A stretch of DNA of 64,000 nt from Micromonospora matsumotoense (lineage in GTDB: Bacteria; Actinomycetota; Actinomycetes; Mycobacteriales; Micromonosporaceae). Made by a program: the position numbers and the translations under genes. Below the pieces are notes generated by a model. The model searched no databases and was not told the DNA's origin. It saw only the letters and a list, made by a program, of their open reading frames with translations. Below are positions 25,807 to 34,944 of this stretch, in pieces. Location: NCBI RefSeq assembly GCF_900091525.1, contig NZ_FMCU01000001.1:558001-622000 (forward strand). Reading direction: 5' to 3'. How positions within the stretch are numbered: the first letter of the stretch is position 1; every line of letters begins with the position of its first letter.

Positions 25807-27591
25807 ATGCCACTCTCCGTACTCACACCAACGACGCGGGGTACGCGTCGACCATTTCTGTTACTGTCCGGGCTGCTCGCACTGACCATTCCCCTGGTAG
25901 CCACCCCTGCCGAGGCGGAACGTTCCGCCGCCGCCGCCGTCACCATGCCGACCTGCGCCTGGTCGTCGAAGTACGGGGCGACAAGCCTGAACGCCTACTG
26001 GCCGGACACCGCCGCCACCTACTGGTCGACCGTCTATCCGGTGACGCCGGGCCTGGAAATCACCATCTCCGGGGTCTTTCCCGACGCCAGATACGCGTCT
26101 TTCAACGTGTACGACGACAAGCCCACCTACTTTACGCGTAATGGCGTCAGCTCCAGCATGCCCGATTACCTGATCACGCCGGACACGGGCAGCCTGAATC
26201 CGTGGCAGTCCAGTGCGTCACCGGGCGGCCGGTTCACCCTCACCATCAGCCCCGAGGTGACCTTCGGACAGACCAACCGAATGCCCCTGGCCCGGGAGGA
26301 CGCCCTGCCCGGCGCGAAGGCATCGGTGATCTTCCGGGTCTATCTGCCGGCCGGTGGTGATGCGATGGTGGTCCTGCCCACCATCACCCTCACCCTCGAC
26401 GGGGTGCCGCAGACCCTGCCGCCCTGCACCTCGGGAAGCACCACCACCCCCACCACCGCAGCAGCAGTGGCGGACACGGAAAGGTCCGCCGCGGGCGGGC
26501 CCGGCGGGCCTGGCGGGCCTGGGCATCCCGGGGGCGGACCCGGCGTACCCGGACATCACCCTGGCGGGCCGGGCGGGCCCGGACATCACCCTGGCGGGCC
26601 GGGCGGGCCCGGGCATCCAGGGGGCCCTGGACATCCCGGCGGACCTGGGCCCGGTGGACCGGGCGGACCTGGTGGGCCTGGGCATCCGGGTGGACCTGGG
26701 CCCGGCGGACCCGGCGGACCGGGTGGACCGGGTGGACCCGGCGGACCGGGTGGACCCGGCGGACCGGGTGGACCCGGCGGACCCGGCGGGCCTGGTGGGC
26801 CCGGCGGGACGGGTGGGCCCGGCGGGCCCGGTGGACCGGGTGGACCGGGTGGACCCGGCGGACCGGGTGGACCCGGCGGACCGGGTGGACCCGGCGGACC
26901 CGGCGGGCCTGGTGGGCCCGGCGGGCCTGGTGGGCCCGGCGGGCCTGGTGGACCGGGTGGACCGGGTGGACCGGGTGGACCGGGGTTGCCGGAGGAGACC
27001 GGGCAGAAGCTCTTCACCCGGACGTCCGAGGTGGAGAACCTCGCGCCGAACCCGGACAACGCTTATCTCGGCACCTGGGTCACCCCACCGGCGGCGGACC
27101 AGGTCGTGGTGATCCGGGGCCGGGCGCCCCGCACGGTCTCCGGCAACCATCCGGGCGTCTGGCCGCGCCGGCACACCGACCTGCGCTACTTCTCGATGTG
27201 CACCAACCTCGGCGGCCAGGTCAAGCCCGTCGTGATCAACCGGTTCACCGATGCGCCGGCGAGCCTCGGCTGCCGCTACGACGACGACACCCGCCTCGAC
27301 CGGCACGGCTACTACACCTACGTGCTCGGCCGGGAGCAGCAGCGGACGGCGATCGAGGCGGTGGACGACGCCACCTTCCTGCCGTTCTCCGTCTCCTACC
27401 CGGTGGCCCCGCACATGGTGCTGCTGCGCAACCTGCTGCCGGTCGCCGGTTTCCCGCACGCCACCCAGAACGTGCCGGTGGACAGCACGGCGGAGACCGC
27501 CGCGACCGTCATGGGGCCGCACTACCCGTTGTCGAAGGTCTGTTCCCTGGCCAGCCTCACGGCTGACGGGGGGCGCGGGTGCACCGTCTGA
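25807..27591 (+). CDS. secreted protein interrupted by a long Gly-Gly-Pro domain
   Basis: A 594-residue protein. Residues about 17-38 are a signal peptide ([20 protein letters not shown]). The first folded part (about 40-205) contains [10 protein letters not shown] and [20 protein letters not shown]. Residues about 229-396 are almost pure Gly-Gly-Pro tripeptides with a few His-Pro and Val-Pro variants. The second folded part (about 400-594) contains [29 protein letters not shown] and paired cysteines. The two folded parts look like one actinobacterial extracellular domain split by the repeat, but I cannot name the family. The repeat may form a collagen-like or polyglycine-II-like rod. Confidence 0.75.
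   Translation: MPLSVLTPTTRGTRRPFLLLSGLLALTIPLVATPAEAERSAAAAVTMPTCAWSSKYGATSLNAYWPDTAATYWSTVYPVTPGLEITISGVFPDARYASFNVYDDKPTYFTRNGVSSSMPDYLITPDTGSLNPWQSSASPGGRFTLTISPEVTFGQTNRMPLAREDALPGAKASVIFRVYLPAGGDAMVVLPTITLTLDGVPQTLPPCTSGSTTTPTTAAAVADTERSAAGGPGGPGGPGHPGGGPGVPGHHPGGPGGPGHHPGGPGGPGHPGGPGHPGGPGPGGPGGPGGPGHPGGPGPGGPGGPGGPGGPGGPGGPGGPGGPGGPGGPGGPGGTGGPGGPGGPGGPGGPGGPGGPGGPGGPGGPGGPGGPGGPGGPGGPGGPGGPGGPGGPGLPEETGQKLFTRTSEVENLAPNPDNAYLGTWVTPPAADQVVVIRGRAPRTVSGNHPGVWPRRHTDLRYFSMCTNLGGQVKPVVINRFTDAPASLGCRYDDDTRLDRHGYYTYVLGREQQRTAIEAVDDATFLPFSVSYPVAPHMVLLRNLLPVAGFPHATQNVPVDSTAETAATVMGPHYPLSKVCSLASLTADGGRGCTV
26491..26993 (+). repeat. Gly-Gly-Pro coding repeat
   Basis: Roughly 500 bases of nine-base units of the form GGYGGRCCS encode Gly-Gly-Pro. 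A longer-range duplication of about 117 bp (39 codons) is visible: the stretch starting at 26731 recurs at 26848 almost unchanged. This points to recent expansion by recombination. Assembly errors are also possible here. Confidence 0.85.
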
Positions 27592-27604
27592 CCTGATCGG
27601 GATG

Positions 27605-27652
27605 GGGGTGGTGCGGCGTAGGTCAGCAGAGCGACCCACGCCGCACCACCCC
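27605..27652 (+). terminator. 15-bp perfect hairpin after the Gly-Gly-Pro protein gene
   Basis: GGGGTGGTGCGGCGT (27605-27619) pairs exactly with 27638-27652 around an 18-base loop, starting 13 bases after the stop codon. Confidence 0.65.
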
Positions 27653-28013
27653 GGACCGCCAGCCGGCTGCGCCTGAAGCGGGTGAGCCGGACTTAACGCC
27701 ACCCAGACCACAGCCCTCCTCTCGGACATCCCGCACCGGACGCCACCCGGCCCGCCGGCCACCGCCCCTCGGCAGGCCAGGAAACAGCCCCGGCAAGGCC
27801 CAGCCGGCGGACGCGACCGGTAGCCGTGCCACCAGGATCTGTGGCAATCGACGCCGATCGCCACCACGAACAGGAGCTTCCTGCGGCGCAGCCGCCGCAG
27901 GAGTGGAAGCGGTGGAGGCGACTGGGCGCGCGCCGCGGCGGTGGCCAGCGGCCGAGCGGCCAGACCGCGCTGCTGAAGGGGTACGACCCCACCCCGCACC
28001 GACCCCTCTTACA
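27653..28013. other. gene-free spacer upstream of GH95
   Basis: About 360 bases without a convincing gene. A perfect ten-base hairpin lies at 27879-27902 (TCCTGCGGCG, loop CAGC, CGCCGCAGGA). Otherwise nothing is recognised. Confidence 0.5.
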
Positions 28014-28047
28014 TTGACACTTATCAACGGCCATCTTTAGGATGGCC
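28014..28047 (+). promoter_or_regulatory. sigma-70-type promoter with overlapping operator for GH95
   Basis: TTGACA (28014-28019) and TAGGAT (28038-28043) are separated by 18 bases, close to the consensus. A perfect inverted repeat GGCCATC-TTTAG-GATGGCC (28029-28047) covers the -10 box. A repressor bound there would block transcription, as expected for a sugar-inducible gene. Confidence 0.65.
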
Positions 28048-28140
28048 GCGAATCGATTCGCTGGCGCGCCAGGTGCGCCGTGCCGGCGACGCAGGGACAC
28101 CACGGGAGGTCGCGTTCGTGAGAGACAGTGAGTTCGGCCC

Positions 28141-31050
28141 GTGAGCCTCTCCGAACGTCCCATCCGGCGCAGGCAGCTGCTCGCGACCACGGCGCTGTCG
28201 GCCGGTGCTGTCGCGTTGGCCGACGGGTTGACGCCCGGATGGGCGGCCGCGGCCGTCCCGGCGCAGGTCACGCTCCCCGAGCGGGGCATCTACGACACGG
28301 CGGCGGCGACCGCGTGGACCGATGGCTTCCTGACCGGCAACGGCGAGTACGGCGCGGTGCTCCACGGAACGCCGACGCTGGAGAAGGTGATCTTCAACCA
28401 TCACCGGTTCGTGTTGCCGAACGGCTCCCGGGGCGTGCTGCCGCCGGTGAACTCCGGGCAGCTCTCCCGGGCCCGGGACCAGGCCATGTCCGGAAACTAC
28501 AGCGGGGCGACGGCCACCTTCGTCAACGGCTGGGCGCTGCGGTGGACGCAGACCTACCACCCCGGCCACGAGTTGCAGATCAGCACGCCGGCGATGACGA
28601 CGGTCAACAACTATGCCCGGATCACCGACTTCCGCACCGGCGAGGTCAGCCACAGCTGGACCGACGGGTCGGGCACCTGGCTGCGCCGCGTCTTCGCCTC
28701 GCGCGCCGACCGGGTCGTCGTCCACGAGCTGCTGCCGGCGGCCGGGCAGACGCTGGACGCGACCCTGCGCGTCAACACCGGGTTGGAGGGCGTGCCGGGC
28801 AACGTGGGCTACACGGTCTCCGCGACGGTGGCCGGCGGCTCCGGGTACCTGGACGTGCGCGGCACGTATCCGTCCGGCGGCGCGTACGGGTTCGAAGGGG
28901 TCACCCGGGTCGTGATCAGCGGCGGCCAGGCGGCGATCACGGTGAGCGGTTCGGCTCTCGTGGTGTCCCGGGCCACCCGGATCCTACTGCTGACCAAACT
29001 CGACCGGTACGAGACGGCCGGTGGGTGGAACGGGCAGCCGTTGCAGGCCGCGCTGGCCGCGCTGCCCGCCGACTACGCCGTCCTGCTGGGCCGGCACGTC
29101 CCACCACACCAGGCGATGTACGACCGTTCCGGCATCGATCTGGGCGTCTCCGCCGCCGACCGGCAGCTGTCCACCAGCCAGCTGATCGCCCGCCAGAAGG
29201 CGAACACCTCCGTCATCGACGTCGCGCTGCTGGAGCGCCTGTACGACTCGGGCCGCTATCTCTTCGTCAGCTCCAGTGGGATCCTGCCGCCGCGCCTGAC
29301 CGGGATCTGGACCGGCACCTGGACCGGGGCCTGGGCCGACGACTTCACCACCGACGCCAACATCAACCTCCAGGTCGCGGGCGGGAACATCCTCGACCTC
29401 GGTGACGCGATGCAGGGGTACCGCACCCTGGTCCTCGGGCAGCTCGCCCATTGGCGGGAGAACGCCCGCCGGCTCTACGGCGCGCGCGGCTTCCTGGCCC
29501 CGAGCCGCACCGACGGCGAGTACGGCTACATGCTGCACTTCGACGGCGGCTTCCCCGGGCACTGCTGGACGGGCGGCGCGGACTGGCTGCTGTACCCGCT
29601 GCTGGAGTACTACCAGACCACCGGGGACGCGGCCTTCCTGCGTGACCAGCTCGGCCCCGCCCTGATCGAGCTGGCCCTCTTCTACGAGGACTTTCTCACC
29701 CGGACCGACTCGGCCGGCAAGGTGGTCTTCGTCCCGTCCTTCTCCATGGAGAACCGGCCGGCCAGCACCGGCCAACTCCTCGCGATCAACGCCACCGGCG
29801 ACATCATGGCCGGGCGGCACGCGTTGACGGCCGCCATCGACGCGGCCAACACGCTCGGCGTCGAGCAGGGCGCCGGGCAGGGCGTGCAACGCTGGACCGC
29901 GCTGCTGGCCAGGCTCCCCGGCTACACCGTCAACGGCGACGGCGCGCTGGCCGAATGGTCCTGGCCCGGCCTGACCGACAACTACCACCACCGGCACGTA
30001 CATCACCTGTACGGCGCCTGGCCGTTGCACGAGATCAACCCGGAGGACCGGCCCGATCTCGTCCGCACCGCCCGCCGGGCGCTGGACCTGCGCGGCGACG
30101 AGAACCTCTCGGCCCACGGCAGCCTGCACCGCGCCCTGGCCCGGGCCCGCCTCAAGGACGGCTCCGGCGTGTACGGCAACCTGCTGAAGATCCTCGGCCG
30201 CAACATGGTGTTCCGGTCCCTGATGACCGCCCACAACCCGAATCTGGACATCTACAACGCCGACGCCGCCAACGCCATCCCCGCGGTGCTCGCCGAGGCG
30301 CTGCTCTACACCCGACCGGGCGTCCTGGAGCTGTTGCCCGCGCTACCGGACCAACTCCCCCGGGGAACCATCACCGGGGTCCGGGGCCGCAACCGGATCC
30401 TGGTCGAGAAGCTCACCTGGGACATCGGCGCCCGTACTGCCACCGTCACCCTGAACTCGGCGGTCGCCCAGGAGATCAGCCTGATCTGCCGCCGGGGCAT
30501 CGCCTCCGTCACCACCTCCCCCGCGGTCACCGTCGCCTCCTCCCCCCTCGGCAACCACGCCCGGGTCGTCGCGCTGCCCGCCGCCACCACGATCCAGATC
30601 ACCGTGGGCCTCTCCGCGAACGCTCCCGCCGGAAAGTACCGGCTGGTCAACCGGAACAGCGGCAAGGTGCTCGACGTCAACGGCGGGTCCACCGCCGACG
30701 GCGCGCGCATCATCCAGTGGACGTGGACCGGTGCCACCAACCAACAGTGGACCCTGGAACCCAACCCGGACGGGTCCTACCGCCTGCGCAGCGTCAGCAG
30801 CGGCAAAGTGCTGCACAGCGCCGGCGGCTCCGCGCAGGGCGCGGCGTTGACCCAGTCGACCGACACCAGCAGCGACAACCAGTGGTGGAAGCTCGTGCCC
30901 GCCAGCACCAGCGGCTACCACCGGTTGGTCAACGTGCGTAACGGCTGGTGTGCCGACGTGTCCGGCGCCTCGACGGCCGACGGAGGAAGCGTCATTCAAT
31001 GGTCTCCCGGCACCGGCGCCAACCAGGAGTGGCAACTCGTCGCCCTGTAG
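28141..31050 (+). CDS. secreted GH95-like glycosidase with C-terminal ricin-type lectin domain
   Basis: A 969-residue protein. The start RRRQLLATTALSAGAVALADG is a Tat signal. The N-terminal domain opens with ERGIYDTAAATAWTDGFLTGNGEYGAVLHG. The catalytic barrel shows DANINLQVAGGNILDLGDAMQGY, SRTDGEYGYMLHFDGGFPGHCWTGGADWL and EWSWPGLTDNYHHRHVHHLYG. These are features of GH95, which includes alpha-L-fucosidases and alpha-L-galactosidases. Residues from about 833 form a beta-trefoil lectin (CBM13) with repeated SGKVLDVNGGSTADG, QW and Q-W motifs. It likely releases fucose or galactose from plant or algal glycans. An in-frame stop just upstream fixes the first possible start at GTG 28141; a ribosome site is weak. 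Confidence 0.88.
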   Translation: MSLSERPIRRRQLLATTALSAGAVALADGLTPGWAAAAVPAQVTLPERGIYDTAAATAWTDGFLTGNGEYGAVLHGTPTLEKVIFNHHRFVLPNGSRGVLPPVNSGQLSRARDQAMSGNYSGATATFVNGWALRWTQTYHPGHELQISTPAMTTVNNYARITDFRTGEVSHSWTDGSGTWLRRVFASRADRVVVHELLPAAGQTLDATLRVNTGLEGVPGNVGYTVSATVAGGSGYLDVRGTYPSGGAYGFEGVTRVVISGGQAAITVSGSALVVSRATRILLLTKLDRYETAGGWNGQPLQAALAALPADYAVLLGRHVPPHQAMYDRSGIDLGVSAADRQLSTSQLIARQKANTSVIDVALLERLYDSGRYLFVSSSGILPPRLTGIWTGTWTGAWADDFTTDANINLQVAGGNILDLGDAMQGYRTLVLGQLAHWRENARRLYGARGFLAPSRTDGEYGYMLHFDGGFPGHCWTGGADWLLYPLLEYYQTTGDAAFLRDQLGPALIELALFYEDFLTRTDSAGKVVFVPSFSMENRPASTGQLLAINATGDIMAGRHALTAAIDAANTLGVEQGAGQGVQRWTALLARLPGYTVNGDGALAEWSWPGLTDNYHHRHVHHLYGAWPLHEINPEDRPDLVRTARRALDLRGDENLSAHGSLHRALARARLKDGSGVYGNLLKILGRNMVFRSLMTAHNPNLDIYNADAANAIPAVLAEALLYTRPGVLELLPALPDQLPRGTITGVRGRNRILVEKLTWDIGARTATVTLNSAVAQEISLICRRGIASVTTSPAVTVASSPLGNHARVVALPAATTIQITVGLSANAPAGKYRLVNRNSGKVLDVNGGSTADGARIIQWTWTGATNQQWTLEPNPDGSYRLRSVSSGKVLHSAGGSAQGAALTQSTDTSSDNQWWKLVPASTSGYHRLVNVRNGWCADVSGASTADGGSVIQWSPGTGANQEWQLVAL

Positions 31051-31134
31051 ACCGTCCCGACGCGAGATCCCGGGTCAGCCCGTCGAACGCCACCCAACGA
31101 TGACCGACGTCGACCGATACCGCCCAACGAAAGA

Positions 31135-31167
31135 CCAGCTCAGAGCTTTGATCACGGCTCTGAACTG
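31135..31167 (-). terminator. displaced native rnpB terminator copy
   Basis: On the minus strand GGTTCAGAGCC-like and GGCTCTGAGCTGG-like arms (31135-31146 with 31156-31167, imperfect) form the same hairpin as the one at 33566-33599. It lies directly beside the left attachment repeat, where the original rnpB 3' flank would end up after insertion of the element. Confidence 0.55.
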
Positions 31168-31192
31168 TGGGCGACGGACGAGTCGACCTGTA
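31167..31192. repeat. attL-like direct repeat
   Basis: Left copy of the 26-bp repeat. It duplicates the last 18 bases of rnpB together with its immediate flanks. The GH95 gene ends 117 bases to the left. Confidence 0.75.
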
Positions 31193-31294
31193 GCTGGATT
31201 ATGATCATCGCACCCCCGCCGACCAGGGACGCAACCCGGCGACGGCCGTTGTAGGCCGTCGCCAGGCCGTCAGGACGCCATCCATCGGTCTGCC

Positions 31295-31660
31295 TCAGTC
31301 GTGCGGGTCCAGCGCATAGCCACGGCCCGGCTGGGTGTTCTCGGATTCCACCAGCACCAACCGATCGCGCCAGCCGTCGGGCAGCACCGCAGTCGACACA
31401 CTCACACCCTGGGCGTAATAGCCGTAGGTCTCGTGGAACGGCGAGAACTCGCCGATGAACGCGTCGACCTGGTCGGCCTTCTGATCGTCGGGATCGTCGA
31501 AGAACGCCACATCCACCTCCATCGAGGCAGTGGCTTCCCACGGCAGATCATCCTCCGGAATCGTCCCCAGCACCGACTAGTTGCCGATGATGAGGACGTT
31601 CCGATCGCCGACAATCCGACCCGTCGATCTCAGAACATGCTCCAACTCTTCGCGCCTCAC
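31295..31660 (-). pseudogene. DUF6036-like nucleotidyltransferase, amber-interrupted
   Basis: From GTG 31660 the frame reads REELEHVLRSTGRIVGDRNVLIIGN, then TAG at 31577-31579. It continues in the same frame with SVLGTIPEDDLPWEATASMEVDVAFFDD and FHETYGYYAQGVSVSTAVLPDGWRDRLV to a stop at 31295. This resembles DUF6036-type nucleotidyltransferase proteins, in which the stop position is normally glutamine (VIGSQ); CAG to TAG is one change. The C-terminus is also missing. The start overlaps the stop of the HTH gene by four bases, so the two formed a coupled pair. Such HTH-nucleotidyltransferase pairs are toxin-antitoxin candidates. Confidence 0.65.
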
Positions 31661-32163
31661 GCCGCCCGCTCCCAGCCCCGACGCTTGAAGGACTCAAGAA
31701 CCTTCCCGCGCTGCGACTGCGAGAGCACACCAGCGAAGGGCGAGTTCTGCCGCAGCTCGACAGCCTCCGGATCTTCCGACGTCAACGCCCGAAGAACGGA
31801 GCCAACCCCTTCGTTGATCTTGTCCTGCCAGCGCCGCAACCAGACCTCGGTCATGGTCCCCCGATGCTGCCGGAGCAGCCGACCGAGATTCTCCTCCGCC
31901 TTGCCCAGGACCTCATCCGGATCGGCGACCAAGCCCCCCGCCACAGCCTGGTGCAGCCACAGCGACTTGAGCTGATCACGGGTCAACGCCTGCTTGGGGC
32001 GCAACAGCGCCTCGACGTGCTCCCGCCGGACCTTGCGGTGCGCGCCCACCCGTACGAACGGCAGATCCCCACGCTCGCACAGGTTGACCACCTGCTGGCG
32101 CGAGCAACCCAGCAGCTTGGCCGCCTGACCGGTGCTCAGCAGTTCCCCACTCACGGTCGCCAC
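31657..32163 (-). CDS. helix-turn-helix (excisionase-type HTH) protein
   Basis: A protein of about 168 residues. Residues about 5-50 are an excisionase/MerR-like winged HTH: LLSTGQAAKLLGCSRQQVVNLCERGDLPFVRVGAHRKVRREHVEALL. The rest is helical and charged (KAEENLGRLLRQHRGTMTEVWLRRWQDKIN). GTG 32163 is chosen; GTG 32154 is equally possible. Its stop overlaps the start of the broken nucleotidyltransferase gene by four bases. It may be the antitoxin or repressor of that pair, or an excisionase-like factor of the element. It appears intact. Confidence 0.72.
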   Translation of the reverse strand: MATVSGELLSTGQAAKLLGCSRQQVVNLCERGDLPFVRVGAHRKVRREHVEALLRPKQALTRDQLKSLWLHQAVAGGLVADPDEVLGKAEENLGRLLRQHRGTMTEVWLRRWQDKINEGVGSVLRALTSEDPEAVELRQNSPFAGVLSQSQRGKVLESFKRRGWERAA

Positions 32164-32221
32164 ACTCGCAGCATCCGCCAGAAACACCAAAAACGCAACT
32201 CGGTGACAGTGTATGAACTGG

Positions 32222-32592
32222 TCAAGCCGCACCAGCCGGCATGAAGAGACCGTCGATCGCGTTGCGGGTGCCTTCCTCGCTGGCCGGCATCAGGTGGGTG
32301 TAGACCCGCAGCGCGAACCCAGGGTCGGAGTGCCCGAGGTACGTACGAGGCGAGGGTCTTAATGCTCTTCCCCGCGTCGAGCAGCGCCGAAGCGTAGAAG
32401 TAGCGAAGCGCGTGCATCCCGGTCGCCCGGGTCGGAACGATGCCGGCCGCCGCCACCGCGGGACGCCAACTCTTGCCGTCGAAGGTCGCCCGCTTGATCG
32501 CACCCCGTGGGGTAGTGGTAAAGGTCAGCGGCACCGTCACGCGCTCATCGCTGAACGGGTCTTCCCACGGCAGGGTGATCAAGGTATCGCGC
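32222..32592 (-). pseudogene. tyrosine integrase C-terminal fragment with frameshift
   Basis: The readable part begins near 32592 (ITLPWEDPFSDERVTVPL) and includes the HALR box (second Arg and His), then AGKSIKTLASY. After a tandem GTAC duplication at 32339-32346 the frame shifts. In the next frame it continues LGHSDPGFALRVYTHLMPASEE to the stop at 32222, including the catalytic Tyr. Removing four bases restores one reading frame. The N-terminus with the first catalytic Arg is absent. The layout matches integrases of small actinomycete integrative plasmids. It cannot be active as it stands. Confidence 0.75.
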
Positions 32593-32748
32593 TCCGCGCG
32601 GTGCGGGGCGGCAAGCCCGGCCGGCGGCAAGCCGCCCCGGACGCCTACGGCACCGGGGCGGTGAGCCACCGACAGCCGCCGGGACACCGCCCCAGGAGGC
32701 TCGGTATCGGATTGCCAAGGTGACCAGGAAGCCTGAACCATCCACCGG

Positions 32749-33222
32749 GTGGACATCGTCGCCCAGTGGGTCCGCGTCTCCTGGACCAAGCAGTCACGCG
32801 GAGGCCACCACGCCGCCCGCCGCAACGCCCTGCCCACGGCGTTCACGCTGCCGCAGCACCATGCGCCCCTCACCCACGAAGTCACGATGCACGAGCACGA
32901 CGGCTTCCAACCAGTCATCTCCCTGCACAACAACGCACCATCCTGCGATGCCGTCCAACTCCGCCACACCCAGGACCAGGTCCGCGTCGAGCTGATCCCG
33001 ACGGCTTGGGGCATGCCCCGCCGACACCGCCGCCCGCCAGCCGTACGCCTCCCCCGAGGCCAATGGCTGCGCTGGCAGATCAACTACCGCTTCACCCACC
33101 ACTGCACCGGAGATTGGCTCTACCGCCTCGACACGCTGAACATCGCCCACGGCCCCGTGCCCGTCGATGTCTTCCTGACCGAACCACACCAGAGCATCGA
33201 TGAACGGGCCTATCTGCGCTGA
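32749..33222 (+). CDS. orphan hypothetical protein of the element
   Basis: A 157-residue frame opening with GTG. Its composition (many Trp, Tyr, His; LPRGQWLRWQINYRFTHHCTGDWLYRLDTLNIAHG) is unlike the Arg/Pro/Ala-rich shadow frames around it and suggests a folded beta-rich protein. It runs opposite to the integrase fragment. I know no family for it. No ribosome site is evident, and the first residues may be missing. The 33223-33565 stretch that follows holds no gene I can support. Confidence 0.45.
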   Translation: MDIVAQWVRVSWTKQSRGGHHAARRNALPTAFTLPQHHAPLTHEVTMHEHDGFQPVISLHNNAPSCDAVQLRHTQDQVRVELIPTAWGMPRRHRRPPAVRLPRGQWLRWQINYRFTHHCTGDWLYRLDTLNIAHGPVPVDVFLTEPHQSIDERAYLR

Positions 33223-33565
33223 CTGTGCCGCCGCACGGCGGTACGGAAGCCGGCGGGTCGCCCTGGTCGCGTGGTCGGGGCTTCCGGCTGCCGCGCCAGT
33301 CCAACCCCGGGACCGGCTTGCCACCGGGTATCCGGGTCACGCCAGCAGCTCGACCGCCAGGACGTACCCGGCCCCATCCCGCACGCCGTCCGCCGTCAAC
33401 GAGGACCAGGCCGCCACCGAGCCCCAGCAGGCACCGCAGACGGGTCCAACTGACCCGGGAGTCAAGGAATGCTGGGCCGTCTCTGGGCCGTCTCTGGGCC
33501 GTCACCGGGCCGTCAAATGCCACCTAACGATGACCAAGAACGACCATCGACGCCCGGACATAGAA
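33223..33565. other. non-coding right end of the element
   Basis: About 340 bases without a convincing gene. Three direct repeats of an 11-base unit (TCTCTGGGCCG and variants) occur at 33481-33513, next to the region that resembles the left end of the element. Such short repeats could have been integrase arm sites. Confidence 0.4.
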
Positions 33566-33599
33566 CCAGCTCAGAGCCATGATCGCGGCTCTGAGCTGG
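33566..33599 (-). terminator. rnpB terminator supplied by the element
   Basis: CCAGCTCAGAGCC (33566-33578) pairs perfectly with GGCTCTGAGCTGG (33587-33599) around eight bases. On the minus strand it begins right after the rnpB 3' end and is followed by TTCTAT. It replaces the native hairpin now stranded at 31135. Confidence 0.75.
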
Positions 33600-33602
33600 T
33601 GG

Positions 33603-34033
<431 letters not shown>

Positions 34034-34039
34034 GCTCTC

Positions 34040-34045
34040 ATCCTA
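34040..34045 (-). promoter_or_regulatory. -10 box of rnpB
   Basis: TAGGAT on the minus strand ends seven bases before the first base of the P1 helix, placing the transcription start at 34033. No clear -35 box is seen. Confidence 0.65.
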
Positions 34046-34166
34046 ACGACGCAGCGGCCAACCCCGATTCCACCCCACCCCGGTCCGCACCGCGCAGGAG
34101 GTGAAGATGGTACGCAGTTGATCCGGTGGAGGGCCTCTGATCAGGGCGTACTAGCCTCTGGGCACC

Positions 34167-34928
34167 ATGGACCTCTCCGATGCCGTACTACTGCTCGTCG
34201 CCGGTCTCGCTGCGGGCACGGTGAACGCGGCGGCCGGCGGTGGTTCCCTGATCACCTTTCCGGCGATGATCGCGGTGGGCCTGCCGCCCGTCGCGGCCAA
34301 CGTCAGCAACTCGGTGTCGGTCTTCCCCGGCTACGTGGCGAGTGTGGCGGGCAGCCGGATGGACCTGCCGCCCCGGCGGACGCTGTGGCCGTTGCTGCCG
34401 ACGGCGGTGCTCGGCACGGGTATCGGTTGCGTGCTGCTGCTGGCCACCCCGGCGCGGGCGTTCGACCTGGTGGTGCCGTTCCTGGTGCTCGGGGCCACCG
34501 CGGTGCTGGCCTTCCAGGGGCCGCTGCGCCGGCTGGTCGGTCACCCGGCCGAGTTGGGCCCGCGCCGCCGTACCCTCACGGTGCAGGCGATGGTCGCGGT
34601 CGGCACGGTGTACGGCGGCTACTTCGGCGCGGCGCTCGGGGTGATGCTGGTCGCCGGCCTGGCCCTGGTGCTGGACGCGACGCTGGCCCGGGTGTCGGCG
34701 GTGAAGAACCTGCTCTCCGCGGTGGTGGGGTTCACCACCCTGGTGGTGTTCGCCCTGTTCGGGCCGGTCAACTGGGCGGCGGTCGCGGTAGTCGCGCCGG
34801 CCACCATGCTCGGTGGGTACGTGGGCGCCCGGGTGACCCGCCGGTTGCCGCCGGCATTGCTCCGGACGCTGATCGTCTGTTTCGGCACGGCGATCGGCCT
34901 CTACCTGCTCTGGCGCGCGCTGGGCTGA
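34167..34928 (+). CDS. TauE/SafE (TSUP) family anion exporter
   Basis: A 253-residue integral membrane protein with about eight hydrophobic segments and two similar halves. TVNAAAGGGSLITFPAMIAVGLPPVAANVSNSV in the first half and YGGYFGAALGVMLV in the second match the TSUP family. Members export sulfite, sulfonates or similar anions. It stands alone between rnpB and a convergent MFS gene. TACTAG (34149-34154) could be its -10, giving a very short leader. Confidence 0.88.
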   Translation: MDLSDAVLLLVAGLAAGTVNAAAGGGSLITFPAMIAVGLPPVAANVSNSVSVFPGYVASVAGSRMDLPPRRTLWPLLPTAVLGTGIGCVLLLATPARAFDLVVPFLVLGATAVLAFQGPLRRLVGHPAELGPRRRTLTVQAMVAVGTVYGGYFGAALGVMLVAGLALVLDATLARVSAVKNLLSAVVGFTTLVVFALFGPVNWAAVAVVAPATMLGGYVGARVTRRLPPALLRTLIVCFGTAIGLYLLWRALG

Positions 34929-34944
34929 GCAGCCACGGGACGGC

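Noticed and set aside
26586..27059. Minus-strand frame encoding a perfect Pro-Gly-Pro collagen-like repeat
   Set aside because: It is the antisense of the Gly-Gly-Pro repeat; it has no signal peptide or flanking domain, whereas the plus frame has both.
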